From Flavihumibacter fluvii (GTDB lineage: Bacteria; Bacteroidota; Bacteroidia; Chitinophagales; Chitinophagaceae), in the NCBI RefSeq assembly GCF_018595675.2, contig NZ_CP092333.1:4550001-4614000 (forward strand): a stretch of 64,000 bases of DNA, read 5' to 3'. Position numbers and translations under genes: made by a program. Below, one piece after another: positions 33,581 through 41,654 of this stretch; position 1 is the first letter of the stretch; every line of letters begins with the position of its first letter. The notes beneath the pieces are model-generated. The model was not told where the DNA came from. It did not search any database and worked only from the letters and a program-made list of their open reading frames with translations.

Positions 33581-33616
33581 TAAAAACAGCCATAAGGTAT
33601 TATACCCTATGGCTGT
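33581..33616 (-). terminator. Terminator/attenuator hairpin between haloperoxidase and receptor genes
   Basis: ACAGCCATA (33586-33594) pairs with TATGGCTGT (33608-33616), and GGTAT pairs with ATACC inside. On the minus strand five T follow (33586-33581). It begins about 18 bases after the stop at 33635 and ends 6 bases before the receptor ATG. It may end or reduce transcription from the upstream four genes. Confidence 0.75.
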
Positions 33617-33634
33617 GTGTTAGGTAAGAAAAAA

Positions 33635-35185
33635 TTATTCAGCGCCATCGGATTCAGCTCTCTGAATCGCATAGTTCCCGACATTATTTCCTGCTACCAA
33701 ACCAACCGTGCAATCGCTTCTGTAGTGAATGCCACCATATACCCGTGACATAGATGCTTCGTTGGCCATCTCTGTATAGGCTGATTTCCTGGATGGAATG
33801 ATATGGCCAAGTATTGTAGCGGCAGCTCCACTGAAGGTAGAATGCCCTGAAATATAGCTGGGAAAGTTTGGTATGCCGGTGAGCGTTTTGATCCTGGGAT
33901 CCAGTTGTGTTGGCCTTGGATTGAAATAATGATATTTGGTATCCCAGCAAACAATGGCAGCATCCATAAGACTCATATTTAATAAGGCCATATTGCGGGC
34001 CCAGCGCACCTCACTAAAGTTTTCTTTGATGAAGTCTTCGGCAGCAATAGCATCCCAATGCCCGGGCGGCGTATAAGTACCTACACCATCCGCCCAAAAA
34101 TGTACGATCCTGATATTTTCGCGGGATGGATTGTTGATGTAATTATATACCTCCTCAGTTTCATGTTTCATTTTCTCGCTGGTGACAGAAGGCGGTGGAT
34201 CCGGGCGTAAGGAGATAACAGTCAGGGAGTCAAGCAGGAAGCCTTTTACCTTTCCGAAAGCCGGCAACATGGGTGGACGTTTTGGTATTTCAAAACTATA
34301 CCAGGGTTCTTCCCCGCGGGCGATACAGTCTTCTTCCAGTTTGGTCCACATGGCCTGGTTACCTGCTGCCGCACCGGCACGGTCCCCTCTTGCCCGGATA
34401 ACAAATTTCTGGGCCACTGCCTTACCCAGTGCTTCCCCGGCATCTATGTCACTCCGCACATTTGCGCCGGCTATGATCCTGGATAGTTTATGTTCAGCCG
34501 CTTTTTGCTGGATAAAATCCTGGTCTCCCGGAAACAATAATTTCAGCATTTCAACTGCCGCACCTGCTATTACCGCATCCTCCGAAGGATATGAGGGCAG
34601 CTCGGAAACCGGTACCAGGACTTGCAATGAGCTATCAACTTTGTATGGCGCTTTTCGGTTATACAAAGATTTATAATGCCATGCAGCAACCAATGCATCA
34701 TATTGCGCAGCACTCACATAAGCGTATGCCCTAGCTGCATATGGCGGATTGGAAAACGGGAATTGCGGGTAGGCAAGGGGGTTATTCGCACTCGGAAAAG
34801 GATAAGTGCCATCAGCATTCTGGTAGGGGGGCAGGTTGTGCTTGGCCACAAGTTCCCTGAGGATTTCATTCCAGCGTAATACACCGCCTGCGGACCAATA
34901 ACCCACGATGTCTTTTTCTTCCTGGCTCAGGTCAGCCTGCGTAGCCTTGATTTCATTGATCTGCGCGATATATTCAGGCGTATTGGTGGGAATTGGCGCG
35001 GCAACTTCAATTTCAGCGGCATTCGTGAGAAGGATTGTTTTCCATTCACCGGCGTTTGCGTCTATGCTGGATGGAGTTAATGCCGGCAGGTTGGCAGTTC
35101 TTTCATGTATATCTTTTGAACAAGCTATGATGATGAGGGTTGCCATTAAGGTGAGGATCCCTGATATCTTGAATTTCTTTTTCAT
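33635..35185 (-). CDS. Vanadium-dependent haloperoxidase/PAP2-family lipoprotein 1
   Basis: A 516-residue lipoprotein (lipobox IIAC). The C-terminal PAP2 fold has all three motifs: KYHYFNPRP (K-x6-RP, about residue 416), PSYISGH (about 443) and SRVYGGIHYRSD (SR-x5-H-x3-D, about 478). These residues bind vanadate in haloperoxidases and phosphate in PAP2 phosphatases, so the reaction (halide oxidation by peroxide or phosphate ester hydrolysis) cannot be settled by motif. The N-terminal half has a similar but degraded segment (PSYPSEDAVIAGAAVEML). I use the ATG at 35185 over a GTG three codons upstream. It is followed by a hairpin and the receptor. Confidence 0.87.
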   Translation of the reverse strand: MKKKFKISGILTLMATLIIIACSKDIHERTANLPALTPSSIDANAGEWKTILLTNAAEIEVAAPIPTNTPEYIAQINEIKATQADLSQEEKDIVGYWSAGGVLRWNEILRELVAKHNLPPYQNADGTYPFPSANNPLAYPQFPFSNPPYAARAYAYVSAAQYDALVAAWHYKSLYNRKAPYKVDSSLQVLVPVSELPSYPSEDAVIAGAAVEMLKLLFPGDQDFIQQKAAEHKLSRIIAGANVRSDIDAGEALGKAVAQKFVIRARGDRAGAAAGNQAMWTKLEEDCIARGEEPWYSFEIPKRPPMLPAFGKVKGFLLDSLTVISLRPDPPPSVTSEKMKHETEEVYNYINNPSRENIRIVHFWADGVGTYTPPGHWDAIAAEDFIKENFSEVRWARNMALLNMSLMDAAIVCWDTKYHYFNPRPTQLDPRIKTLTGIPNFPSYISGHSTFSGAAATILGHIIPSRKSAYTEMANEASMSRVYGGIHYRSDCTVGLVAGNNVGNYAIQRAESDGAE

Positions 35186-35197
35186 ACTACTCACTTT

Positions 35198-36175
35198 TTA
35201 TTGGTTTTCCTTAACGGGTTTCGATTTCTTATTGAAATAGAATGCATAAAAAATGCCGGCATTAAATGCGGTGGACTGGCCCACATTTCTCCCTTTTATC
35301 ACCTGGTTTACCCCGGCGAGAACAGACAGGTTGGTATGGATGGGTAGCGTGTATTTAAAGCTGGCGCCAATACTTGTTGCGTCCATATTATTGCTGGGGA
35401 ATGGCATGTTGTTCCGGGTCATATCGAAACCGCCAAGTGTGGACCAATTGCTTAGCAATGCTTCTGCAATCAGGTATTTACCGCGGTATCCGGCCCTGAG
35501 CTGGTAGTTTGCAGCATCAGGCATAGCCACTTCATCAGTGTTGTGAAGTTCGGTGTCGTAATACGCAGTGCGATCGATGTTCACATTGCTGCGAAGCACA
35601 TACGCCGCACTTGCGGTAACAAATATCCTGTTCCTCAGGTAATCTGCCATTATCCTCCCGGTGAGGTTTGTACTGCCTAATCCAATGGATAAAGGCAGGA
35701 AATCTATCACATATTCAGAAGAAGGCGTTGAAATTCCACCCACCACTAACAAGGCCAATTTGTTTTTTCCAAACGCTTTTTTTACGGCTTTCCATTTAAC
35801 ATTCAGGGAAAGGTCCTGAGTCCCTTTCAGTCCATGCAGCGTGCCAGCACTGGCTTCAGTCCATACATAGGGAAGTCCGACCATTACATTTAAATCGTTG
35901 GTGATACCATAATTCGCCATAAACATTACGGACTGGTTGGTCACCGTACCGAGGTTTTCGTTATTTCTTTTTAATGTGCCTTCCCAATAGTCTTCCCAGG
36001 ATGAATGTGTGTACATGAATCCAGCACAGAACTGGTTTTTATTCATCATGATGGCATCCATTTCTGTTTGGGCGGAAGCCGTAATTGAAAATAATTGCGT
36101 GGAAAATAAAAGTATAAAAGTTAATAGTCGCCTGTCCTTTTTAAAAAGGAGGCTGACCAATGTATGTAGTAACAT
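35198..36175 (-). CDS. Outer-membrane beta-barrel protein B of the haloperoxidase cluster
   Basis: A 325-residue protein with a signal peptide (about residues 17-37, LLTFILLFSTQLFSITASAQ). Repeated amphipathic strands follow (FCAGFMYTHSSWEDYW, NVMVGLPYVWTEASAG, ASFKYTLPIHTNLSVLAGVN) up to FNAGIFYAFYF. This is the pattern of transporter-like barrels of the phenol MetA family. It lies between barrel A (30 bases upstream) and haloperoxidase 1 (12 bases downstream), so it is cotranscribed. Substrate unknown. Confidence 0.78.
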   Translation of the reverse strand: MLLHTLVSLLFKKDRRLLTFILLFSTQLFSITASAQTEMDAIMMNKNQFCAGFMYTHSSWEDYWEGTLKRNNENLGTVTNQSVMFMANYGITNDLNVMVGLPYVWTEASAGTLHGLKGTQDLSLNVKWKAVKKAFGKNKLALLVVGGISTPSSEYVIDFLPLSIGLGSTNLTGRIMADYLRNRIFVTASAAYVLRSNVNIDRTAYYDTELHNTDEVAMPDAANYQLRAGYRGKYLIAEALLSNWSTLGGFDMTRNNMPFPSNNMDATSIGASFKYTLPIHTNLSVLAGVNQVIKGRNVGQSTAFNAGIFYAFYFNKKSKPVKENQ

Positions 36176-36205
36176 GATTAGGCAGTTAATAGGTAATCAA
36201 ATAAA

Positions 36206-37288
36206 TCAAAACCTGATGCTGTAGCCAAGGTTGATGGCATAATCCGCAAACGCAGCATCACCGTGGCGATAGGTTCCGGTTATTTCAGAATTTTCCTTAT
36301 CCGTTACACTCTGCGTACGATTGCGCACCATGGCAACGGGAACATACAGGAACAAGGCAGACTTCTTCATTTGGTAGGAAATGCCGGGCTCAATAGAAAC
36401 GATATATCCGGGCCTTCTGAATCCCGCACTGCTCCCAATGAGGTCATACACCGGAATACCTTCCAGCCTTCCGCCCAATGATGCGGAGAAACCTTTCAGG
36501 TTACCCAGGAAGTTGTAATTAAACCCAATCCGGGCAAGGTACTGGTCAGGAACGCTCATAATAGATTCATTGGCGAGAGTCGCGCTTAATGTCTCCCTAT
36601 AGGTCCGTGTGCCGTTTACTTCCCTGGGATTAAAGAGGTAATAGGCGTTACCGTAGATATTCGCTAAAGGAGTTATGTGATAGAAACCATTCAGTTCAAG
36701 CGCCACACCGGTACCACCATCCCCAAGCTGGATGGATTGGTCAACAGGACGCATTTCCTTTGTTCCATCCGGACCAACATTGAAGAAATAGTCCTGGTAA
36801 TTGTAATCGCCGGTTGGGAGTTTTAATCCCGCCCCTAATTGAAAGTTCCCTTTGGAATGCTTAGCCGGGTCAATCATCCAACGGTAAGCCATGATACGCA
36901 TATCCCCAATACCGAAAGATTCTGTGGAGTGGCGTTCAGTGCGGCCATGCTCATACAAAGAAGAACGCTGGTTAGCGCCAATTGGTATGCCGACAGCTAA
37001 AGACCAGCGCGGGCTGATTTGTTTCTGGATGGAAAGGTCCAGCAAATGCTGCCAGTTGATCACTTCGGTGCCCAGCTTTTGTCTTTCTTCCTGTTCTTCT
37101 TTTCCTTTAAAGTGGCGGAAAGATTTAAAGTAGCGGTAGCCCATATTGAACTGCCATTGGCCGGGTGCAGATTGTTGCCCGGTGACATTACAACTGGTAC
37201 CCGTTCCGCGAAGGGCAACACAGCCTTGTGTAAATGATGTGGTGTGGCAGGTGATTAACACTGCCAAAGTGAATATAAAAGATCTCAT
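36206..37288 (-). CDS. Outer-membrane beta-barrel protein A of the haloperoxidase cluster
   Basis: A 360-residue protein with a signal peptide (MRSFIFTLAVLITCHTTSFTQ) and a barrel ending YAINLGYSIRF with terminal Phe. Strands include WQFNMGYRYFKSFRHFKGK, WSLAVGIPIGANQRSS and PIANIYGNAYYLFNPRE-like segments (seen as ITPLANIYGNAYYLFNPRE). Two Cys near the mature N-terminus (GCVALRGTGTSCNV) could form a disulfide. It follows haloperoxidase 2 by 15 bases. It resembles barrel B in overall layout, which suggests a pair of related channels. Confidence 0.78.
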   Translation of the reverse strand: MRSFIFTLAVLITCHTTSFTQGCVALRGTGTSCNVTGQQSAPGQWQFNMGYRYFKSFRHFKGKEEQEERQKLGTEVINWQHLLDLSIQKQISPRWSLAVGIPIGANQRSSLYEHGRTERHSTESFGIGDMRIMAYRWMIDPAKHSKGNFQLGAGLKLPTGDYNYQDYFFNVGPDGTKEMRPVDQSIQLGDGGTGVALELNGFYHITPLANIYGNAYYLFNPREVNGTRTYRETLSATLANESIMSVPDQYLARIGFNYNFLGNLKGFSASLGGRLEGIPVYDLIGSSAGFRRPGYIVSIEPGISYQMKKSALFLYVPVAMVRNRTQSVTDKENSEITGTYRHGDAAFADYAINLGYSIRF

Positions 37289-37303
37289 GATAGTAGTTTG
37301 GTT

Positions 37304-38641
37304 TTATTTCTTCAAAGTGAGCTTTGATACAATGAGTTCCCCAACTTTTTTTCCTGAGGAAATACCCAGCTCATTGTCGAACCGAAAATGAATCCCGCCG
37401 TAAAGCCTTGACATGGCAGCTTCTGCTGAGGCGTTTCGAAAAGAGGTGATTTCCCTGCTGCTAATTCCGAATTCAAGCTGCGAAGTGTCTGTGAACCGTA
37501 ACTCATTTCCAAATACACTCGTCATTGTTTCGGCTGCCGCAGCTGAAACCGTAGCGTGACCGCTAGGAAAAGAGGGGAACGGTGGTGTTTGAATATATGG
37601 CCTCCAGGATGCATCTATTTGTTGATTGATGACAGTTTCCGGTCGAATATAATTATACATGTATTTGCTTTCCCAACAGCTGATGAAGCCATCGAAGAGG
37701 GTGATAGCTGTTTTCGCATAGGCTGCAACGGTAGTGTTAAAGTCCGCCCCGATTGTTTTTGCTGCTATCCCAACGATATTCATCCAGTGGCCAGGAGGTG
37801 AGAACTTTTTGGTAGCAAACATAACGTGTCCGCTAACATTCATTTTGAACGGGTTATCATCCCAGAAATCAGCAATATGTTTTTGTTCGTCAGATAAACT
37901 GTCTCCAATTTGTTTTACTTCCATAACCGCCTTGTAAAAAGCGCCATTTTTATCTTGCATATTATAAGCAGGTGGCATTTCTGCCCTGCACATTGATGCG
38001 CTGTCCAGTACCATCGGCCTGATTTCAGACCAATGTGGCTCTATTGCCTGGGCATACATTGGCGGAGTAGGCACCCAGCGACCGGAATCTGTATTGACAG
38101 TATACCGGGTAGCTGACCTGGTTTGGGCATAATTGTCCTTTTTAGACCATTCCATAATGCTGGCGGCAATGGTATCTGCAAATGCCCGGGATCCTTTTAT
38201 TTTTCCAGAAGGCATACCGAGGCTGTCTGCCATGTGCAATAATTCGTCGAAATAGCCCATCATACTTCCCTCAGGGAAAGTAACTGCGTTACCAACCTTG
38301 GTAAAAGCCAGCATGGCTGCCAAAGGATAGTCAATCTCACCCGCATTGGCAGGTTTTGGTAATGCCGGCAGGTGTTTGATTTGTCCGGCAAGGCTTTGGA
38401 AATGGGTTGGATCACCCGCAGCAACCACTTCATATGCGGCAATAGTGGCATAAGCATAATTGCGACTGGCGATCATCGGTGGAAAATTGTTTTCCAGCAC
38501 TACATCATTGAGTTTCTTAACAGTAGAGCAAAACAATAACGGATCGTTCAGTGTGGCAGATTTATCTTCCTGTTTACAAGACGAAATAGACACCAATGCC
38601 AGGCTGCTGATAGTAAGCCAGGAATAGAAGGAATGCTTCAT
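37304..38641 (-). CDS. Vanadium-dependent haloperoxidase/PAP2-family lipoprotein 2
   Basis: A 445-residue lipoprotein (SISSCKQ lipobox). PAP2 motifs are complete: KYMYNYIRP (about 325), PSFPSGHATVSAAA (about 360) and SRLYGGIHFRFD (about 410). It is a diverged paralogue of the protein at 33635, sharing motif spacing and the N-terminal helical domain (DEQKHIADFWDDNPF corresponds to the region before VHFWADG in the first). It is the first gene of the cluster, so two related periplasmic enzymes bracket two barrels. Either haloperoxidase or acid phosphatase chemistry is possible. Confidence 0.87.
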   Translation of the reverse strand: MKHSFYSWLTISSLALVSISSCKQEDKSATLNDPLLFCSTVKKLNDVVLENNFPPMIASRNYAYATIAAYEVVAAGDPTHFQSLAGQIKHLPALPKPANAGEIDYPLAAMLAFTKVGNAVTFPEGSMMGYFDELLHMADSLGMPSGKIKGSRAFADTIAASIMEWSKKDNYAQTRSATRYTVNTDSGRWVPTPPMYAQAIEPHWSEIRPMVLDSASMCRAEMPPAYNMQDKNGAFYKAVMEVKQIGDSLSDEQKHIADFWDDNPFKMNVSGHVMFATKKFSPPGHWMNIVGIAAKTIGADFNTTVAAYAKTAITLFDGFISCWESKYMYNYIRPETVINQQIDASWRPYIQTPPFPSFPSGHATVSAAAAETMTSVFGNELRFTDTSQLEFGISSREITSFRNASAEAAMSRLYGGIHFRFDNELGISSGKKVGELIVSKLTLKK

Positions 38642-38740
38642 TTAATGAGCGATTTTAGAGCTAAATGGACAAAAATGATTTGCCACATCAACATGAATTG
38701 ATCATGGGACCAACAAAAAGTAAAATGCAGGTTGGAGGGA

Positions 38741-39307
38741 TCAGCCTATATCGGGTGGCTGTTCCTGGGCGGATTGGAAAGAAACGGGTAAATAATCAAG
38801 ATATACCTGGTAAGCTACAGGCCGTTCATTAAAAGATGGCGTGAATAATGCCTGTTTTTGAATTGTAAGTCCTTCAGTCAGGGTATTCTTGACACTATTG
38901 GATTGTTTCGCGGGAGCATGTTTTCCTGACGAGCTGGTTTGTTGCAGGTCATTCACCATTTTAAAGAATTCGTCACGGGCGTTGGTCAGGTGGGTGGCAT
39001 GGGCATTTGGAATACACCTCATTTCAAGGGAATCATTGAAGATCCTTTTTTCAACATATTGGTATTTCATACCGCCAATGGTCACCTCACCCTTTACGCG
39101 TTCGAAAATCGGCGAATTGGTGTAATAAGGCAGGTTCTCAACGGGAAGTTTAATGGTGATCAGTGCTTCTTCGTCGTAGTTGCGATCATCCAGCCGGGCA
39201 TTCAATAATTGGCTGGAACTTTCCTCCAGGTAAGAGAATACCCAACGATACCCCCCCCAATTAAATAGCAGGATTCCTATTAATGTTATCGCAGCAAGTT
39301 TTTTCAC
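38741..39307 (-). CDS. Membrane-anchored protein with poly-G tract, unknown function
   Basis: The open frame extends to 39535, but that part overlaps the Gly-rich membrane protein gene in another frame. The credible start is the GTG at 39307, which begins MKKLAAITLIGILLFNWGGYRW, a membrane anchor. The 188-residue product then has a soluble exported domain (LITIKLPVENLPYYTNSPIF, then VKGEVTIGGMKYQYVEKRI). Eight consecutive G (coding strand; 39251-39258) encode part of NWGGY near residue 18. It is third in line after the two membrane-protein genes, in a position like that of the third gene of DUF2157/DUF4401 operons. Not recognised as a family. Confidence 0.65.
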   Translation of the reverse strand: MKKLAAITLIGILLFNWGGYRWVFSYLEESSSQLLNARLDDRNYDEEALITIKLPVENLPYYTNSPIFERVKGEVTIGGMKYQYVEKRIFNDSLEMRCIPNAHATHLTNARDEFFKMVNDLQQTSSSGKHAPAKQSNSVKNTLTEGLTIQKQALFTPSFNERPVAYQVYLDYLPVSFQSAQEQPPDIG

Positions 39308-39374
39308 CGGCCCGAAAGATAGCAAAAATTCCGATTTTCTGCACCTGCCAGGTTCAAGGCAGCGGGTGAACTGC

Positions 39375-40538
39375 TTAAAACCCGGAGCCTGCGCCACCAC
39401 CACCAAAGTTTCCACCGCCAAAATGTGTTCCGGGCCCTTCTGCACCTGCTCCAGCAGATGCCTGCCTGGAAAATCCAACAGATATGGCCAGTGATTCGGC
39501 CCATTCCCAGCCAGTTTCTCCAGGATCAATTTCATCGGTAAACGAGGAAGAATTGGTTTTCAGGTAGTTAATGATAAAATAGGAAAGTATTACCAGGACA
39601 ATGCCGTAAAGAAATGCTGCCAGCTCATGATCCACCGGATGGAGCTCATATTGCAAAAAAAAGAAAAAGGCAATAACAAGGGCAATACCTATCCTGATCC
39701 AGGGGCGATCTTTTTTGAACAGGCCAAAACCGAGGATGGCAACAGGCACTAAAATGGTCCAGATCCAATGAAACCAACCCAGGGGCAATGGTTTTTGCGT
39801 GGCAGGGGACAGGGAATTAAAATCATGTAAATATTGTTCTGCAACATAATAATGAAGGCTTCCGTAACAAGCAATGATAGCTGCGTATTTCAATAGCTGG
39901 AAGACCTGCCGGTGGTAAATAAAAAGAGGTTTTTTTTGAAGGAGGTGAAGACCTGCTGCAGTAAGGGCCAAAACCGCAGCAATAATGAAAAGAACAAAGG
40001 CACCTGGTTGCCCATTCCATAATTTGACAAAATAGTAAATCAGGCTGATCAGGGATCCAAGCGCGAGTAAAGCTGCAAGCCTGTCCATGTAACGGAGGGT
40101 GGCAGTGATGTACACAAATAGTGCAATCGAAGAGATAAGGATTTCCTGTTTGAATTCTACCCTGATCAAAAAGAACGCCAGCATGTATATGATCCCGGAA
40201 TGTAATAAAAAATCATCTATGCCAGACCGGTAGTGGTACCATTTGTGTATTATAATTTCAAGCACGGCGATTGAGGCAAGTCCAATGAATAGTGCAAAGG
40301 ATTCCGGTTCCCAGGTGCCAGTTATCAATGTCAATAATCCGATAATTGACGAAGAAACAATTGATGCAAGTATAGCTAAACCAATCCGTAAGAAAATATT
40401 CGGGGAATAAAACCGTACCGGGTATTCGATACAGATTTTATTATATTCTTCCCTGGTGATAAGGCTGGACTGTAAAGCTTTTCCAGCAAAGCTTTGCAGC
40501 TCCAGGTTTTTAATATCAGCTTCAGGATATGCGATCAT
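39375..40538 (-). CDS. Polytopic membrane protein with Gly-rich tail, unknown function
   Basis: A 387-residue protein with a short soluble N-terminus (residues 1-45) and about nine to ten membrane helices (for example FLRIGLAILASIVSSSIIGL, HSGIIYMLAFFLI, LAAFLYGIVLVILSYFI). The C-terminal cytoplasmic or exported tail ends THFGGGNFGGGGAGSGF. Gly-rich tails of this kind occur in TPM/DUF2207-type proteins. By order and topology it resembles the DUF4401 member of DUF2157-DUF4401 operons. It overlaps the 3' end of the DUF2157 gene by 17 bases. Confidence 0.75.
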   Translation of the reverse strand: MIAYPEADIKNLELQSFAGKALQSSLITREEYNKICIEYPVRFYSPNIFLRIGLAILASIVSSSIIGLLTLITGTWEPESFALFIGLASIAVLEIIIHKWYHYRSGIDDFLLHSGIIYMLAFFLIRVEFKQEILISSIALFVYITATLRYMDRLAALLALGSLISLIYYFVKLWNGQPGAFVLFIIAAVLALTAAGLHLLQKKPLFIYHRQVFQLLKYAAIIACYGSLHYYVAEQYLHDFNSLSPATQKPLPLGWFHWIWTILVPVAILGFGLFKKDRPWIRIGIALVIAFFFFLQYELHPVDHELAAFLYGIVLVILSYFIINYLKTNSSSFTDEIDPGETGWEWAESLAISVGFSRQASAGAGAEGPGTHFGGGNFGGGGAGSGF

Positions 40539-41517
40539 CGGATTTGATTTTTTTATTTAATGTACTGAGTAAAAATGCCACACTTATTCCTGAAATAAGG
40601 TAATAAAAAAGGTTGGCGTATATTTCATTTTCTTCCTGGAGTCCCTTGATTATTTTGGCTGAAAAGACATAGGAAAGACCTGCATAAACATAGAGGCAGC
40701 TGAAGACCAAAAAATAATTCGACTTTTCCGTAATGGCTTTACGTAAATAATAGAATCCTGAAAGGACTAATAAAAACAACCAGGCTATATATAGTTTATC
40801 GAAATGAATTATTCCGGCAATCGATGAAAGGAAGAGGCCATGAAAACCGAATTGCTGGTAGATAGCTGAAAAATGTGGTTTAACAGTTCGTTTTTTTACA
40901 ATATTTGCCAGGAGCACCAGGAAGATCGATAATGACAATGCTGTAATTATTGTGCCTTCCTGATTCAGTTCTTTAATTCCATACCAGGTGCCCTTATTGA
41001 TGGTAATTCCGGCCCATGCTGCTAAATTAATGATAGCCAGGCTAAGCACTCCCTTGTGATCGAAATAATAGGCTGTTGCAAAGAGCAGGACCATGGGAAT
41101 AAAACTGGCCAGTCCCCACCTGGTACCGAAAAAATGGAACTGTGTTTGCAGGTAACCTATCACAATCAATAATAATATTGATCCAAGCAGAAGGATATAA
41201 TCTGCCAGGGCCGAAGATGGTCTTGTGGTTTTGATGTTACTATTACGCCACCAGAAACAATATCCGAAACAGGCCAGGCAGGCGGTGGCCAAACTGCCCA
41301 CTATAACCAGGTGGCCAAGCTGGTCAATATGTTTATACACCAGCACCCCTATTCCGCTGCTGATCAATAATACACCCAGGTAAAGCAATGCCCGGATTTC
41401 AGCATGAAGGCTGATCCTGGGTGTTGATGCAGAATTTTTCAATTTTTCAAATGATGTTTCGCTAATCAGCCCCTTGTTGAGCAGGCCTTCAAACAGCGTA
41501 TTGGACATATAAGGCAT
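40522..41517 (-). CDS. DUF2157-like polytopic membrane protein
   Basis: A 331-residue protein: a soluble N-terminal helix pair (LFEGLLNKGLISETSFEKLK), then about ten membrane helices starting ALLYLGVLLISSGIGVLVYK, the region where DUF2157 proteins begin their membrane part. It ends in a basic tail. Function of the family is unknown. It is the first of three tightly linked minus-strand genes and is divergent from icmF. A second in-frame ATG three codons in (41508) is equally plausible. Confidence 0.78.
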   Translation of the reverse strand: MPYMSNTLFEGLLNKGLISETSFEKLKNSASTPRISLHAEIRALLYLGVLLISSGIGVLVYKHIDQLGHLVIVGSLATACLACFGYCFWWRNSNIKTTRPSSALADYILLLGSILLLIVIGYLQTQFHFFGTRWGLASFIPMVLLFATAYYFDHKGVLSLAIINLAAWAGITINKGTWYGIKELNQEGTIITALSLSIFLVLLANIVKKRTVKPHFSAIYQQFGFHGLFLSSIAGIIHFDKLYIAWLFLLVLSGFYYLRKAITEKSNYFLVFSCLYVYAGLSYVFSAKIIKGLQEENEIYANLFYYLISGISVAFLLSTLNKKIKSDDRIS

Positions 41518-41654
41518 TTATTTCCCTTTAAAATACGGATTTATTCGTGGTTCATCTGGCGCGTTCAACCCGCTGGCTGCACCTCGAAACTAACAGCCGT
41601 TCGTAATTGGTGATCCCGATGTATCTTTACCAACCAATTGAAACTGCTTGATTT

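Noticed and set aside
39308-39535. N-terminal extension of the small anchored protein up to 39535
   Set aside because: This part overlaps the Gly-rich membrane protein gene in another frame and reads as low-quality sequence; the GTG at 39307 starts a proper membrane anchor.
41518-41654. tRNA or small RNA in the gap between the DUF2157-like gene and icmF
   Set aside because: No cloverleaf or T-loop sequence could be folded by eye; only a weak TATCTTTA box (41622-41629) is visible.
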